From contig NZ_JACJSE010000006.1 of NCBI RefSeq assembly GCF_014698045.1, forward strand, positions 124,001 through 188,000: a DNA stretch of 64,000 nucleotides, written 5' to 3'. Under the pieces are notes generated by a model. That model was not told the origin of the DNA and ran no database searches. It saw only the letters and a program-made list of their open reading frames with translations. A program made the position numbers and the translations under genes. This stretch comes from Aulosira sp. FACHB-615. GTDB taxonomy: Bacteria > Cyanobacteriota > Cyanobacteriia > Cyanobacteriales > Nostocaceae. Below, piece by piece: positions 1 through 7,685 of the stretch (position 1 is its first letter; every line of letters begins with the position of its first letter).

Positions 1-1
1 A

Positions 2-433
2 GCACAAGCAGCAGCTTTTATCGAATCATTGCAGCATTTAACTCCTGGTATTTTAGGTGAGTGGTATCAGTTAGCGATTGAACTCAAATCAACAGGACAA
101 ATGATTGGTGACTGTGCTTTCTGTATTTTAGCTGAGGATGGCAAACAAGCAGAAATTGGCTTTACTTTAGCACGTAAATACCAAGGTAATGGCTATGCCA
201 CAGAAGCTGTAACTTGTTTATTAAATTATTTATTTATCCATCTCAATTTACATCGAGTACGCTCTAACTGTGATTCTCAAAATATAGCATCTATCAAACT
301 ATTAGAACGAGTTGGTATGCGCGTTGAAGGTTGTTTTATTAAGAGCTTGTGGTTTAAAAATAATTGGGTAGATGAAATGTGGTTTGCGATTTTACAAGAT
401 GAATTTGAGCCAAAAAATCCCCGACTTATTTAA
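2..433 (+). CDS. GNAT N-acetyltransferase, RimJ/RimL-like (5' end missing)
   Basis: The reading frame is already open at the left edge, so only the C-terminal ~143 residues of a protein that is usually ~180 residues are present. A TTG at 29 could be taken as a start, but the upstream codons continue without a stop. The GNAT core is visible: the acetyl-CoA-binding stretch EIGFTLARKYQGNGYATEA (R/Q-x-x-G-x-G/A loop), followed by NIASIKLLERVGMRVEG, the typical N-x-x-S-x-x-L-x-x-x-G motif of RimJ/RimL-type enzymes that acetylate protein N-termini or small amines. The substrate cannot be deduced. The gene ends about 90 bases before the exported phosphoesterase gene on the same strand. Confidence 0.85.
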   Translation, partial: AQAAAFIESLQHLTPGILGEWYQLAIELKSTGQMIGDCAFCILAEDGKQAEIGFTLARKYQGNGYATEAVTCLLNYLFIHLNLHRVRSNCDSQNIASIKLLERVGMRVEGCFIKSLWFKNNWVDEMWFAILQDEFEPKNPRLI

Positions 434-568
434 CTAAGTCAGGTATCTGAATCTTACGATATATTAAGTAAATATTAAATATTCAGATGTATATTTGATT
501 TTTGCAATATACGTAGTGGCGTGACAAAAATCATCAATTATTTAGAGAAAATTCGCCAATTACAAAAT

Positions 569-2068
569 ATGAAACTTCTATCGCCAGGGTGCAGTATAGT
601 TTTACAAATATTAGCCACATTTACTTTTACAACTCCGGTATTTGCTGAAGTTGTCAATATTAACTTATTGCAACTCAACGATGTCTACGAAATTACGCCA
701 GTAGAGGGAGGGACTCGTGGTGGTTTGGCGCGTGTCGCTACAGTCAGAAAACAACTGCGCCAAGCAAACCCACGCACCTATACAATTTTGGCTGGAGATT
801 TTTTAAGTCCTTCGGCTTTGGGAACTGCCAAAATTAACGGTACACCTTTAGCTGGACAGCAGATGGTAGCTGTACTCAACGCTTTGGGTTTGGACTATGC
901 AACCTTTGGGAATCATGAATTTGACATACCAGAAAATTCATTTTATCAACGATTGCAAGAATCACGGTTTCGCTGGTTTTCTGGGAATGTCTCAGATAGT
1001 AAAGGTCAACCTTTCAAAAATGTCCCCAGGTCGATAGTATTTAATGTGAAAGGCGATCGCGGTGCTGTTGTCAGAGTCGGGTTAATTGGTCTCACTCTCG
1101 ATAGTAATAAAGCAAATTACGTCAGTTACACAGATCCCTTAACAGTAGCCAAACAGCAGGTAGCAGAACTGAAAGGAAAAGTGGATATTTTAGTAGCTGT
1201 AACTCATTTGTCCATAGAGAGCGATCGCATACTTGCAGAAACAATACCAGAAATTGACCTCATCCTCGGCGGTCACGAACATGAAAATATTCAACAATGG
1301 CGCGGACGAGACTTTACACCAATTTTTAAAGCTGATGCCAATGCACGTACAATTTACATTCATCAACTACGCTACGACACCACAAAGCGTAACCTACAAA
1401 TTAACTCTCGTTTAATGCCAATTACCGATAAAATTCCAGACGAACCAAAAACAGCACAGGTGGTTAAACAATGGCTAGACAAGGGTTTTACAGCATTTCG
1501 CGCCAATGGTTTTGAACCTAATCAAGAAGTAGCTAAAATCTCATTTCCTTTAGATGGTTTAGAATCAAGTGTTCGCAACAAGTCTACAGAACTCACCAAG
1601 TTAATTGCTGAAGCAATGTTGCAAGAAGTTCCCAACGCAGATTTAGCTATCTTTAATGGCGGCTCAATTCGCGTTGATGATGTCATTCTGCCAGGATCAA
1701 TTACGCAATATGATGTCATTCGCATTTTGCCTTTTGGTGGTAAAGTCGTGGCTGTAGAAATGAAGGGCGAATTATTAGCAAGAGTCCTCAAAAAAGGTCA
1801 AGAAAATAAAGGTACTGGTGGTTATCTCCAAACAGCACAAGTTACTAAAAAAGAAAAACCAGAGCAGTGGTTAATCAATGGTCAGCCTCTTGATACAGAG
1901 AAATTTTATAAAGTTGCTATTAGTGATTTCTTAATTAGCGGCAAAGAACGAGGATTAGATTTTCTAAATCTTCAGAATCCAGACCTTAAGCTAATTTCAG
2001 AAAAACGCGATATTCGTTTTGTCGTCATTGACCAATTAAAAAAACAAGCAAATGCTCTGACTCGTTGA
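569..2068 (+). CDS. Exported bifunctional metallophosphatase/5'-nucleotidase
   Basis: This is a periplasmic or secreted UshA/5'-nucleotidase-family protein that would release phosphate from nucleotides or related esters. The metallophosphoesterase motifs occur in order: LLQLNDVYEI (replacing the more usual HTND), ILAGDF, TFGNHEFD, VAVTHL and ILGGHEHE. The C-terminal substrate domain follows, with FNGGSIRVDD (the N-x-G-x-x-R motif) and the F-rich loop SDFLISGKERGLDFL. The first motif lacks the usual His, as in many cyanobacterial members. I chose the ATG at 569 because MKLLSPGCSIVLQILATF...PVFA then forms a clean signal peptide cut before EVVN. An in-frame GTG at 521 would add 16 residues and has no visible ribosome-binding site. 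Confidence 0.88.
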   Translation: MKLLSPGCSIVLQILATFTFTTPVFAEVVNINLLQLNDVYEITPVEGGTRGGLARVATVRKQLRQANPRTYTILAGDFLSPSALGTAKINGTPLAGQQMVAVLNALGLDYATFGNHEFDIPENSFYQRLQESRFRWFSGNVSDSKGQPFKNVPRSIVFNVKGDRGAVVRVGLIGLTLDSNKANYVSYTDPLTVAKQQVAELKGKVDILVAVTHLSIESDRILAETIPEIDLILGGHEHENIQQWRGRDFTPIFKADANARTIYIHQLRYDTTKRNLQINSRLMPITDKIPDEPKTAQVVKQWLDKGFTAFRANGFEPNQEVAKISFPLDGLESSVRNKSTELTKLIAEAMLQEVPNADLAIFNGGSIRVDDVILPGSITQYDVIRILPFGGKVVAVEMKGELLARVLKKGQENKGTGGYLQTAQVTKKEKPEQWLINGQPLDTEKFYKVAISDFLISGKERGLDFLNLQNPDLKLISEKRDIRFVVIDQLKKQANALTR

Positions 2069-2434
2069 TTAATCATGGCAAATCGGAAGAAGTACGTAAT
2101 TAGCCTGTGAATGTGGACAAAATTATTTATAAAACGTATTTCGACTCCTTTCTCCTGCGGAGACGCTAACGCGAACGACTACGCTCAAGGTAAGTCGCTC
2201 AATGCTCAGTACCCTTACTAAAAGAGGGTTGAGCGCAGTCGAAGTATCCACACTTGTTAATTTTAAGTTAGGTTTAATTTATTCCTTCTCCTGAGATGAT
2301 TTCATTATTTATACTGAACCCAGCCAGAATTTAATAAAGTAATTACCCAAACATACTGTTCTTTATAGACATTAATAAAGATTAAAATCTAAACAAGTTG
2401 AGTTAAATACTGTTTAGATATTGACGTTACCAAT
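2069..2434 (+). repeat. Non-coding spacer with a palindromic interspersed repeat
   Basis: No credible gene is present. From about 2140 to 2250 there is a repeat-like block: TTTCGACTCCTTTCTCC, then CTGCGGAGACGCTAACGCGA, CGACTACGCTCAAG, and the opposing GGTTGAGCGCAGTCGAAGTA. The CGACT(A/G)CGCTCAA and TTGAGCGCAGTCG stretches form an imperfect inverted repeat. This GC-richer type of block is common between genes in Nostoc-like genomes. The remainder is AT-rich and leads to the LemA gene. Confidence 0.5.
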
Positions 2435-3004
2435 ATGTCTATTTCACCAGCTATAGTAATATTTATTTTCTGGCTGATAGCTGCTTTTATATTCGCCAAC
2501 CTCTATAACAAGCTAATTAAAAGTAAAAATCAGGTTGATTATGCGTTTTCTACAATTGATGTATTGTTGCAAAAAAGATGGGATTTAATACCTAATCTTG
2601 TAGCAATTGCAGAAAAATATATGCAATTTGAGCAGAAGACTTTAACAGAAATTGTCAGACTCAGAACCAAATTAATCTCAGAACGTGTAAGTGATAATAC
2701 GAGAGTTAGAATAGAAGACCAAATATCGAGAAATCTAGATCATCTGATCGTTACAGTCGAAGCATATCCCGAACTCAAAACCAACGAGCATTTTATCCGG
2801 TTACAGTATTCACTAACTGAAATCGAGGAACAAATTTCCGCCGCCCGGAGATTTTATAACAGTGCTGTCACGGAATATAACAATACAGTTGAAATGTTTC
2901 CTACAAATTTGTTTGCGTCTTGGATGAATTATCAGTTAAAAATGCAATTCCAAATTTCATCTCAAGATAAACAAAGTGTAAATGTCAGAAATCTATTTAG
3001 CTGA
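2435..3004 (+). CDS. lemA: LemA family protein
   Basis: This is a LemA-family protein with one N-terminal membrane helix (residues ~5-25, IVIFIFWLIAAFIFANLYN) and a helical body predicted to face the periplasm. Family hallmarks are N-x-V-D-x-A-F-S-x-I-D-V-L-L-Q-K-R-x-D-L-I-P-N-L-V, a long charged helix, and AARRFYNSAVTEYNNTVEMFP near the C-terminus. The length (189 residues) is normal. The molecular function of LemA proteins is not settled. It begins a three-gene group with the TPR protein (33 bases downstream) and a small overlapping gene. Confidence 0.9.
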   Translation: MSISPAIVIFIFWLIAAFIFANLYNKLIKSKNQVDYAFSTIDVLLQKRWDLIPNLVAIAEKYMQFEQKTLTEIVRLRTKLISERVSDNTRVRIEDQISRNLDHLIVTVEAYPELKTNEHFIRLQYSLTEIEEQISAARRFYNSAVTEYNNTVEMFPTNLFASWMNYQLKMQFQISSQDKQSVNVRNLFS

Positions 3005-3036
3005 TATTTTACGCAATTTTTAATAACTAAAATTCC

Positions 3037-3891
3037 ATGTCAACTGATTTAAAATTGTTCCAGTCAGGATTGGAAGCCTTGAAGCACAAGCGTTATGCAG
3101 AAGCAGTCAGTTTCTTGGAAAGCTTTTGTCAAATCTGCGAAACAACTCCTGAGATTGAATGTCAGGAATTTTTTGAGGCACAAGCAGCATTAGTAAAAGC
3201 ATATCACTTTACTGGACAACACCAAGCAGCGCGGTTGTGCTGTCAAAAGTTAGCAGAAAGTAATCATCCAAAAATTCAGACTTGGGCGCAGCAAATTCTT
3301 CAATCTTTACCTACGGAATCTTCAGTAACAACTCCCATAGTTCCAAATCAAACACTCCTCACAGCCGAACAAGCCGCCAAATTACTCGCCACAGGAAGTA
3401 AAGCACTCAGATTTCGCCACTATGCTGAAGCTGTTCAGGCTTTAGAGGCGTTCTGTCAAGGAACTGATGCAGGATTCAAAGATTATTATCAAGGGCAGAT
3501 GTGGCTAGTTAAAGCTTATCAGGGAAATGGACAATTAGAAGATGCGATCGCACTTTGCCAACAACTCACTAATCTTGATCAAGAAGTAACCCAAATCTGG
3601 GCTAGACAATTTCTTCCGACTTTATTACCATCCACTTCTCAGTTACAGTCTCAAACCGTACAGCCAGCAGAAAAAACTGCTCCTGTCAAAATGACAATGA
3701 GAAGTTTATCTGAATTTAAAATCTTTTGTCAAAATAATTTATTAGAAGATTTAAAAGAATTTGAATCGGTTAGGAAACAAACAATCATCTCAGTTTCCTT
3801 GGTTAGTACTGTTATTTTTATCATATTTTGTTTATTAGTTAAATTCTTTCCTCTAAGCCAGATATATTTTGTCTACAAATTTAATGACTAA
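3037..3891 (+). CDS. Tail-anchored TPR-like repeat protein
   Basis: The protein contains two similar ~90-residue units. Each has the pattern SGxxALKHKRYAEAVSFLE / TGSKALRFRHYAEAVQALE, followed by a second helix pair (AQAALVKAYHFTGQHQAAR / GQMWLVKAYQGNGQLEDAI), as in TPR superhelices. A linker rich in Thr/Pro/Gln follows, then a single hydrophobic segment near the C-terminus (residues ~250-275, IISVSLVSTVIFIIFCLLV), which suggests a membrane-anchored scaffold. Its partner is unknown. It follows lemA closely, and its last codons overlap the next small gene by 8 bases, which points to co-transcription. Confidence 0.75.
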   Translation: MSTDLKLFQSGLEALKHKRYAEAVSFLESFCQICETTPEIECQEFFEAQAALVKAYHFTGQHQAARLCCQKLAESNHPKIQTWAQQILQSLPTESSVTTPIVPNQTLLTAEQAAKLLATGSKALRFRHYAEAVQALEAFCQGTDAGFKDYYQGQMWLVKAYQGNGQLEDAIALCQQLTNLDQEVTQIWARQFLPTLLPSTSQLQSQTVQPAEKTAPVKMTMRSLSEFKIFCQNNLLEDLKEFESVRKQTIISVSLVSTVIFIIFCLLVKFFPLSQIYFVYKFND

Positions 3892-4114
3892 GTTAGTTCA
3901 ATTTAGAAAAAGAGCGAAAAAGAATATTTACGTATCATTTGTTCAAAATATGATTTACATAGCTATTGAATATGCCGATGATATTTTTGAACCTAAACTT
4001 TTCAAAAAAATGTTAAGCTTTGCCCCCATGCGAGAATATTTTGAAACTATAAATCTCATGTTGGATATTGTGGAAGACTTGAATCTCAACCGACATATTT
4101 GGGGTAAAAATTAA
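3884..4114 (+). CDS. Small hypothetical protein downstream of lemA/TPR gene
   Basis: This is a 76-residue protein starting at an ATG that overlaps the end of the TPR gene (ATGACTAA), a common translational-coupling arrangement. A TTG at 3869 would add five residues. It has a basic N-terminus (KLVQFRKRAKKN) and an acidic, soluble C-terminal half (YADDIFEPKLF, LMLDIVEDLNLN). No family was recognised. Its reality rests on the overlap, the common strand and a composition like ordinary protein; it could also be the remnant of a longer gene. Confidence 0.5.
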   Translation: MTKLVQFRKRAKKNIYVSFVQNMIYIAIEYADDIFEPKLFKKMLSFAPMREYFETINLMLDIVEDLNLNRHIWGKN

Positions 4115-4169
4115 GATTAATTCACCAATAAAATCCTGTCATTCCTAAACCCCCATCTGAACAGATAGC

Positions 4170-4796
4170 CTAATTCGCAAGAGGAATATTTTTTCTTGTG
4201 AAATATACCTCTGTTTGAGTACCAAGAGTATCAAGCTGATTACTACCTGTATTTACAATCACAGTCGATGCCGTAATTTTGGGGAATGGATATAAATGAG
4301 AAAGATAAATTTTATCATTAATAACTATCTTTCCGAGAGAAATGCGAGTCAGCTTATTTATTGACTCAACTTCAGCATCTCCATTGCGATAACACAGTCT
4401 TCCAAAAGCTAAAGCCGTTGTTTGTGCCGGAACTTCAAGTAAATAAAAGTAGTCAGGACGTAACCAATCTTGCCAACTATCATCACCGCCTTTACCTAGA
4501 TATTGAATCGATGATGAATCTATTTTTGTCCATGTTTTTGGAGAAAGCCCTTTAGGAAAAATGATGACTTTAATTTCTCTTTTACCATCAAGAGAAACTT
4601 TTCTAGTAAATGTGCCACTATGCCAATAAATGCCTAGCTCATCATAATCATTAACTTTGACTTCAACCAGAGGTTTAGCATTACGGCAAACCTGAGCGCG
4701 TCGATTATCTGGCGCTTGCAATTTAACCCACAGAGTTAGACAAACCACAGCTAAAAAAATTGAAACACAAATCTTGAAAAATCGAGGAAATTTCAT
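4170..4796 (-). CDS. Hypothetical membrane-anchored extracytoplasmic protein
   Basis: I did not recognise this family. Starting at the ATG at 4796, the protein has 208 residues with a short basic N-terminus (MKFPRFFK) and one hydrophobic segment (ICVSIFLAVVCLTLWV), so it is probably a signal-anchored or exported protein. A TTG at 4838 would add 14 residues before this segment and is less likely. The mature part is mixed alpha/beta in appearance, with two Cys (VCRNAK, GRLCYRN) that could form a disulphide. It is convergent with the LemA group and divergent from metY. Confidence 0.65.
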   Translation of the reverse strand: MKFPRFFKICVSIFLAVVCLTLWVKLQAPDNRRAQVCRNAKPLVEVKVNDYDELGIYWHSGTFTRKVSLDGKREIKVIIFPKGLSPKTWTKIDSSSIQYLGKGGDDSWQDWLRPDYFYLLEVPAQTTALAFGRLCYRNGDAEVESINKLTRISLGKIVINDKIYLSHLYPFPKITASTVIVNTGSNQLDTLGTQTEVYFTRKNIPLAN

Positions 4797-4972
4797 CGAG
4801 ATGATTAGTGCAGGGATGATTGACTCTGTTATAGCCAATCATCCATTTGGTTTGTTGACTGCGGAAAGTTAACAGTCTAACAATTTTTGATTTTTAATTT
4901 GGATGCTAAAATACTAAAAGCCGATAGTTTTATAGTGGTTTACTAAAATATATTGCCTGTCTGTAATTTTCT

Positions 4973-6277
4973 ATGTCTGAAAAATATCGCTTTGAAACTT
5001 TGCAAGTCCACGCGGGACAAGAACCAGCAGTAGGAAGTAATGCTCGTGCTGTACCGATTTATCAAACAACTTCTTACGTCTTTAATGATGCCGATCATGG
5101 GGCGCGGTTGTTTGCGCTGCAAGAGTTTGGCAACATTTACACGCGGATTATGAATCCGACCACAGATGTGTTTGAAAAGCGCATTGCAGCTTTAGAAGGG
5201 GGTGTAGCAGCATTAGCTACTTCTAGCGGTCAAGCGGCGCAGTTCTTAGCTATCAGCACGATCGCTCAAGCCGGAGATAATATTGTTTCTACCAGTTTTT
5301 TATATGGGGGAACCTATAACCAATTTAAAGTTTCCTTACCACGTTTGGGAATCAATGTCAAATTTGTCGAGGGCGATGATGTAGAGAATTTTCGTCAGGC
5401 GATCGACGATCGCACAAAAGCATTGTATGTGGAAACCATTGGCAATCCCCAATTCAATATTCCCGACTTTGCAGCATTAGCTCACATTGCCCATGAACAT
5501 GGTATTCCCCTGATTGTTGATAATACCTTTGGGGCTGGCGGCTATTTGGCTCGACCAATTGAACATGGTGCAGATATTGTAGTTGAATCTGCTACTAAAT
5601 GGATTGGTGGTCACGGCACTTCTATCGGTGGCGTAATTGTCGATTCTGGGAAATTTGACTGGGGTAATGGCAGATTTCCCATATTTACTGAACCATCACC
5701 TGGCTATCATGGGCTAAATTTTCAAGAGGTATTTGGCGTAGGTAGTCCCTTTGGTAACATTGCCTTTATTATTCGCGCCAGAGTAGAAGGCTTAAGAGAT
5801 TTCGGCCCCTCATTGAGTCCATTTAACGCATTTTTATTATTGCAAGGATTAGAAACACTTTCTTTGCGTGTAGATCGCCATATCTCCAACGCCTTAGAAT
5901 TAGCCCAGTGGCTAGAACAACAACCCCAAGTAGCATGGGTAAATTATCCCGGACTTCCCCATCACCCCTATCATGAGCGAGCCAAAAAATATCTGAGACA
6001 CGGATTTGGTGGCGTATTAAATTTTGGCATCAAAGGGGGACTAGAAGCAGGTAAAACCTTTATTAATCATGTCAAATTGGCAAGTCACTTAGCCAACGTG
6101 GGTGATGCTAAAACCCTTGTCATACATCCTGCTTCCACCACTCATCAACAGTTAAGTGCTACAGAACAAGTTTCCGCCGGTGTGACACCTGATTTAGTGC
6201 GTGTCTCTGTGGGAATTGAACACATTGACGATATTAAAGAAGATTTTGAGCAAGCATTTCAAAAGATTGGTCAATAG
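4973..6277 (+). CDS. metY: O-acetylhomoserine sulfhydrylase (aminocarboxypropyltransferase)
   Basis: This PLP enzyme of the Cys/Met-metabolism family makes homocysteine from O-acetylhomoserine and sulfide. Its 434 residues match the MetY length. Features are the N-terminal YRFETLQVHAGQEP, YTRIMNPTTDVFEKRIAALE, SSGQAAQ, the PLP-binding aspartate in IVDNTFGAGG, and the Schiff-base lysine in ESATKWIGGHG (Lys209). The C-terminal TLVIHPASTTHQQL is typical. Its pairing with metX, which makes its substrate, supports the MetY assignment over cystathionine enzymes. The two genes are 317 bases apart and separated by a highly structured intergenic region. Confidence 0.95.
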   Translation: MSEKYRFETLQVHAGQEPAVGSNARAVPIYQTTSYVFNDADHGARLFALQEFGNIYTRIMNPTTDVFEKRIAALEGGVAALATSSGQAAQFLAISTIAQAGDNIVSTSFLYGGTYNQFKVSLPRLGINVKFVEGDDVENFRQAIDDRTKALYVETIGNPQFNIPDFAALAHIAHEHGIPLIVDNTFGAGGYLARPIEHGADIVVESATKWIGGHGTSIGGVIVDSGKFDWGNGRFPIFTEPSPGYHGLNFQEVFGVGSPFGNIAFIIRARVEGLRDFGPSLSPFNAFLLLQGLETLSLRVDRHISNALELAQWLEQQPQVAWVNYPGLPHHPYHERAKKYLRHGFGGVLNFGIKGGLEAGKTFINHVKLASHLANVGDAKTLVIHPASTTHQQLSATEQVSAGVTPDLVRVSVGIEHIDDIKEDFEQAFQKIGQ

Positions 6278-6594
6278 TCAATATTAAGAAGTAAAAAGTA
6301 AAAAGTCAAAAGTCAAAAGTAAAAAAATAATCCCCATAAATAAATTTAGGGGATTTAATAAGGAAGTATTATTTCTCGCTCTATGCGTCTCGAAATAAAT
6401 GTTCCTATTTCGTTCCATAAATGAATTTAGCGCGAAGTCACAGCGCAGGAAACCAGCGACCTGAACTTCGAGTATAGAGGAGCTTGTGACCATTATTCTT
6501 TTTCTTTCTTTTGCCTTTTAACTTTTTACTTTTGCCTTGTTTGGTCATTGGTCAACAACCCCTCTGTAACAACTCCCCACCTAGTTAGTATTAG
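6278..6594. repeat. metY-metX spacer with heptamer repeats
   Basis: The spacer starts and ends with short A/T-biased repeats in opposite orientations: AAAAGTCAAAAGTCAAAAGT units at 6290-6320 and TTTTAACTTTTTACTTTTGC at 6515-6535. These bracket an unusually structured core at 6331-6482, described separately. No SAM riboswitch motif was recognised. The stretch just before metX (about 6540-6594, GTCATTGGTCAACAACCCC) shows no clear regulatory site. Confidence 0.5.
6325..6490 (-). ncRNA. Candidate structured small RNA between metY and metX
   Basis: Self-complementary segments nest into a three-way-junction shape. A closing helix pairs CTC(G)CTCTAT (6375-6384) with ATAGAGGAG (6474-6482). One arm pairs CGAAATA (6391-6397) with TATTTCG (6406-6412). 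The second arm pairs CGAAGT (6433-6438) with ACTTCG (6465-6470), with an inner CAGG/CCTG pair (6446-6449/6460-6463). Beside it, 6331-6353 forms a hairpin that, read on the minus strand, runs into TTATTTTTTTAC and resembles a Rho-independent terminator. This favours a minus-strand transcript of ~165 bases. A plus-strand metX leader is the alternative. No known RNA family was recognised. Confidence 0.35.
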
Positions 6595-7683
6595 ATGAAT
6601 TATCAGGACTTCATTTCACCACAAACTGAGTATTATCATTTACCAAAGCCGTTTGAGTTAGAAGGAGGCGGGGTTTTAACTGGGGTTCAGGTTGCTTATC
6701 GGACTTGGGGAAAGTTAAACTCAGCAGGTGATAATGGAGTACTGATTTGTCATGCTTTAACTGGTTCGGCTGATGCTGACGAATGGTGGGAAGGTTTGTT
6801 GGGTGCAAACAAAGCACTAGATAGCGATCGCGATTTTATTATATGTAGCAATATTTTGGGCAGTTGCTACGGTACAACAGGAGCAACGAGCATCAATCCC
6901 CAAACCGGAATCCCTTACGGTGCATCATTTCCAGCAATTACGATTCGGGATATGGTGCGCTTACAAGCTGTATTTATTCAACATCTGGGAATTAAATCTT
7001 TACAGCTAGTCATTGGTGGCTCACTGGGTGGGATGCAGGTACTAGAGTGGGCGTTATTATATCCAAACATTGTACAAGCGATCGCCCCTATTGCCACTTC
7101 CGGTAGACATTCAGCTTGGTGTATTGGCTTGAGTGAAGCCCAAAGACAGGCTATCTATGCTGATCCTAATTGGCAAGGGGGTAACTACACAAAAGAACAA
7201 CCACCCAACCAAGGACTAGCAGTAGCAAGGATGATAGCGATGAGTGCTTATCGTTCTTGGCAGAGCTTTACAGAACGTTTTGGACGACAATATGATGATG
7301 TGGCTGATCAATTTGCGATCGCTAGTTATCTACAACATCATGGACAAAAACTAGTGCAGAGATTTGATGCTAACACTTACATAACTCTCACCCAAGCAAT
7401 GGATAGTCATGATATTGCTCAAGGTCGAGACTATAAATCTGTTTTGCAAAGCATTAAACAACCTGCTTTAGTTGTGGCTATTAATTCTGACATTCTTTAT
7501 CCACCGATAGAACAACAAGAACTCGCAGATTTCATCCCTCATGCTCAACTAGGTTGGTTGCAATCTAGTTATGGTCACGATGCTTTTTTAATTGATACAG
7601 CAGCTTTAAATGAGCTATTGATTAACTTTCGGCAATCTTTAAGTTTAAAAACCTTATCTGATAAGCTAATCGGCACATCATAA
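6595..7683 (+). CDS. metX: Homoserine O-acetyltransferase
   Basis: This alpha/beta-hydrolase-fold enzyme transfers the acetyl group of acetyl-CoA to homoserine, giving the substrate of MetY. Visible are the oxyanion and strand region CHALTGSADA, the ILGSCYGTTGATSINP block characteristic of MetX, the nucleophile elbow GGSLGGMQ (Ser143), the acid in INSDILYPP and the catalytic His in YGHDAFL. At 362 residues it is full length. Members of this family can use succinyl-CoA instead of acetyl-CoA, and sequence reading alone does not settle this. It ends two bases before the convergent TPR gene. Confidence 0.93.
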   Translation: MNYQDFISPQTEYYHLPKPFELEGGGVLTGVQVAYRTWGKLNSAGDNGVLICHALTGSADADEWWEGLLGANKALDSDRDFIICSNILGSCYGTTGATSINPQTGIPYGASFPAITIRDMVRLQAVFIQHLGIKSLQLVIGGSLGGMQVLEWALLYPNIVQAIAPIATSGRHSAWCIGLSEAQRQAIYADPNWQGGNYTKEQPPNQGLAVARMIAMSAYRSWQSFTERFGRQYDDVADQFAIASYLQHHGQKLVQRFDANTYITLTQAMDSHDIAQGRDYKSVLQSIKQPALVVAINSDILYPPIEQQELADFIPHAQLGWLQSSYGHDAFLIDTAALNELLINFRQSLSLKTLSDKLIGTS

Positions 7684-7685
7684 AT

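Noticed and set aside
6284..6493. Minus-strand 69-codon frame in the metY-metX spacer
   Set aside because: The composition follows repeats and hairpins, and it has no ribosome-binding site. The RNA structure explains the region better.
6278..6594. SAM riboswitch upstream of metX
   Set aside because: I could not find the SAM-I core or other SAM classes. The structure seen is different, so only an unnamed RNA candidate is reported.
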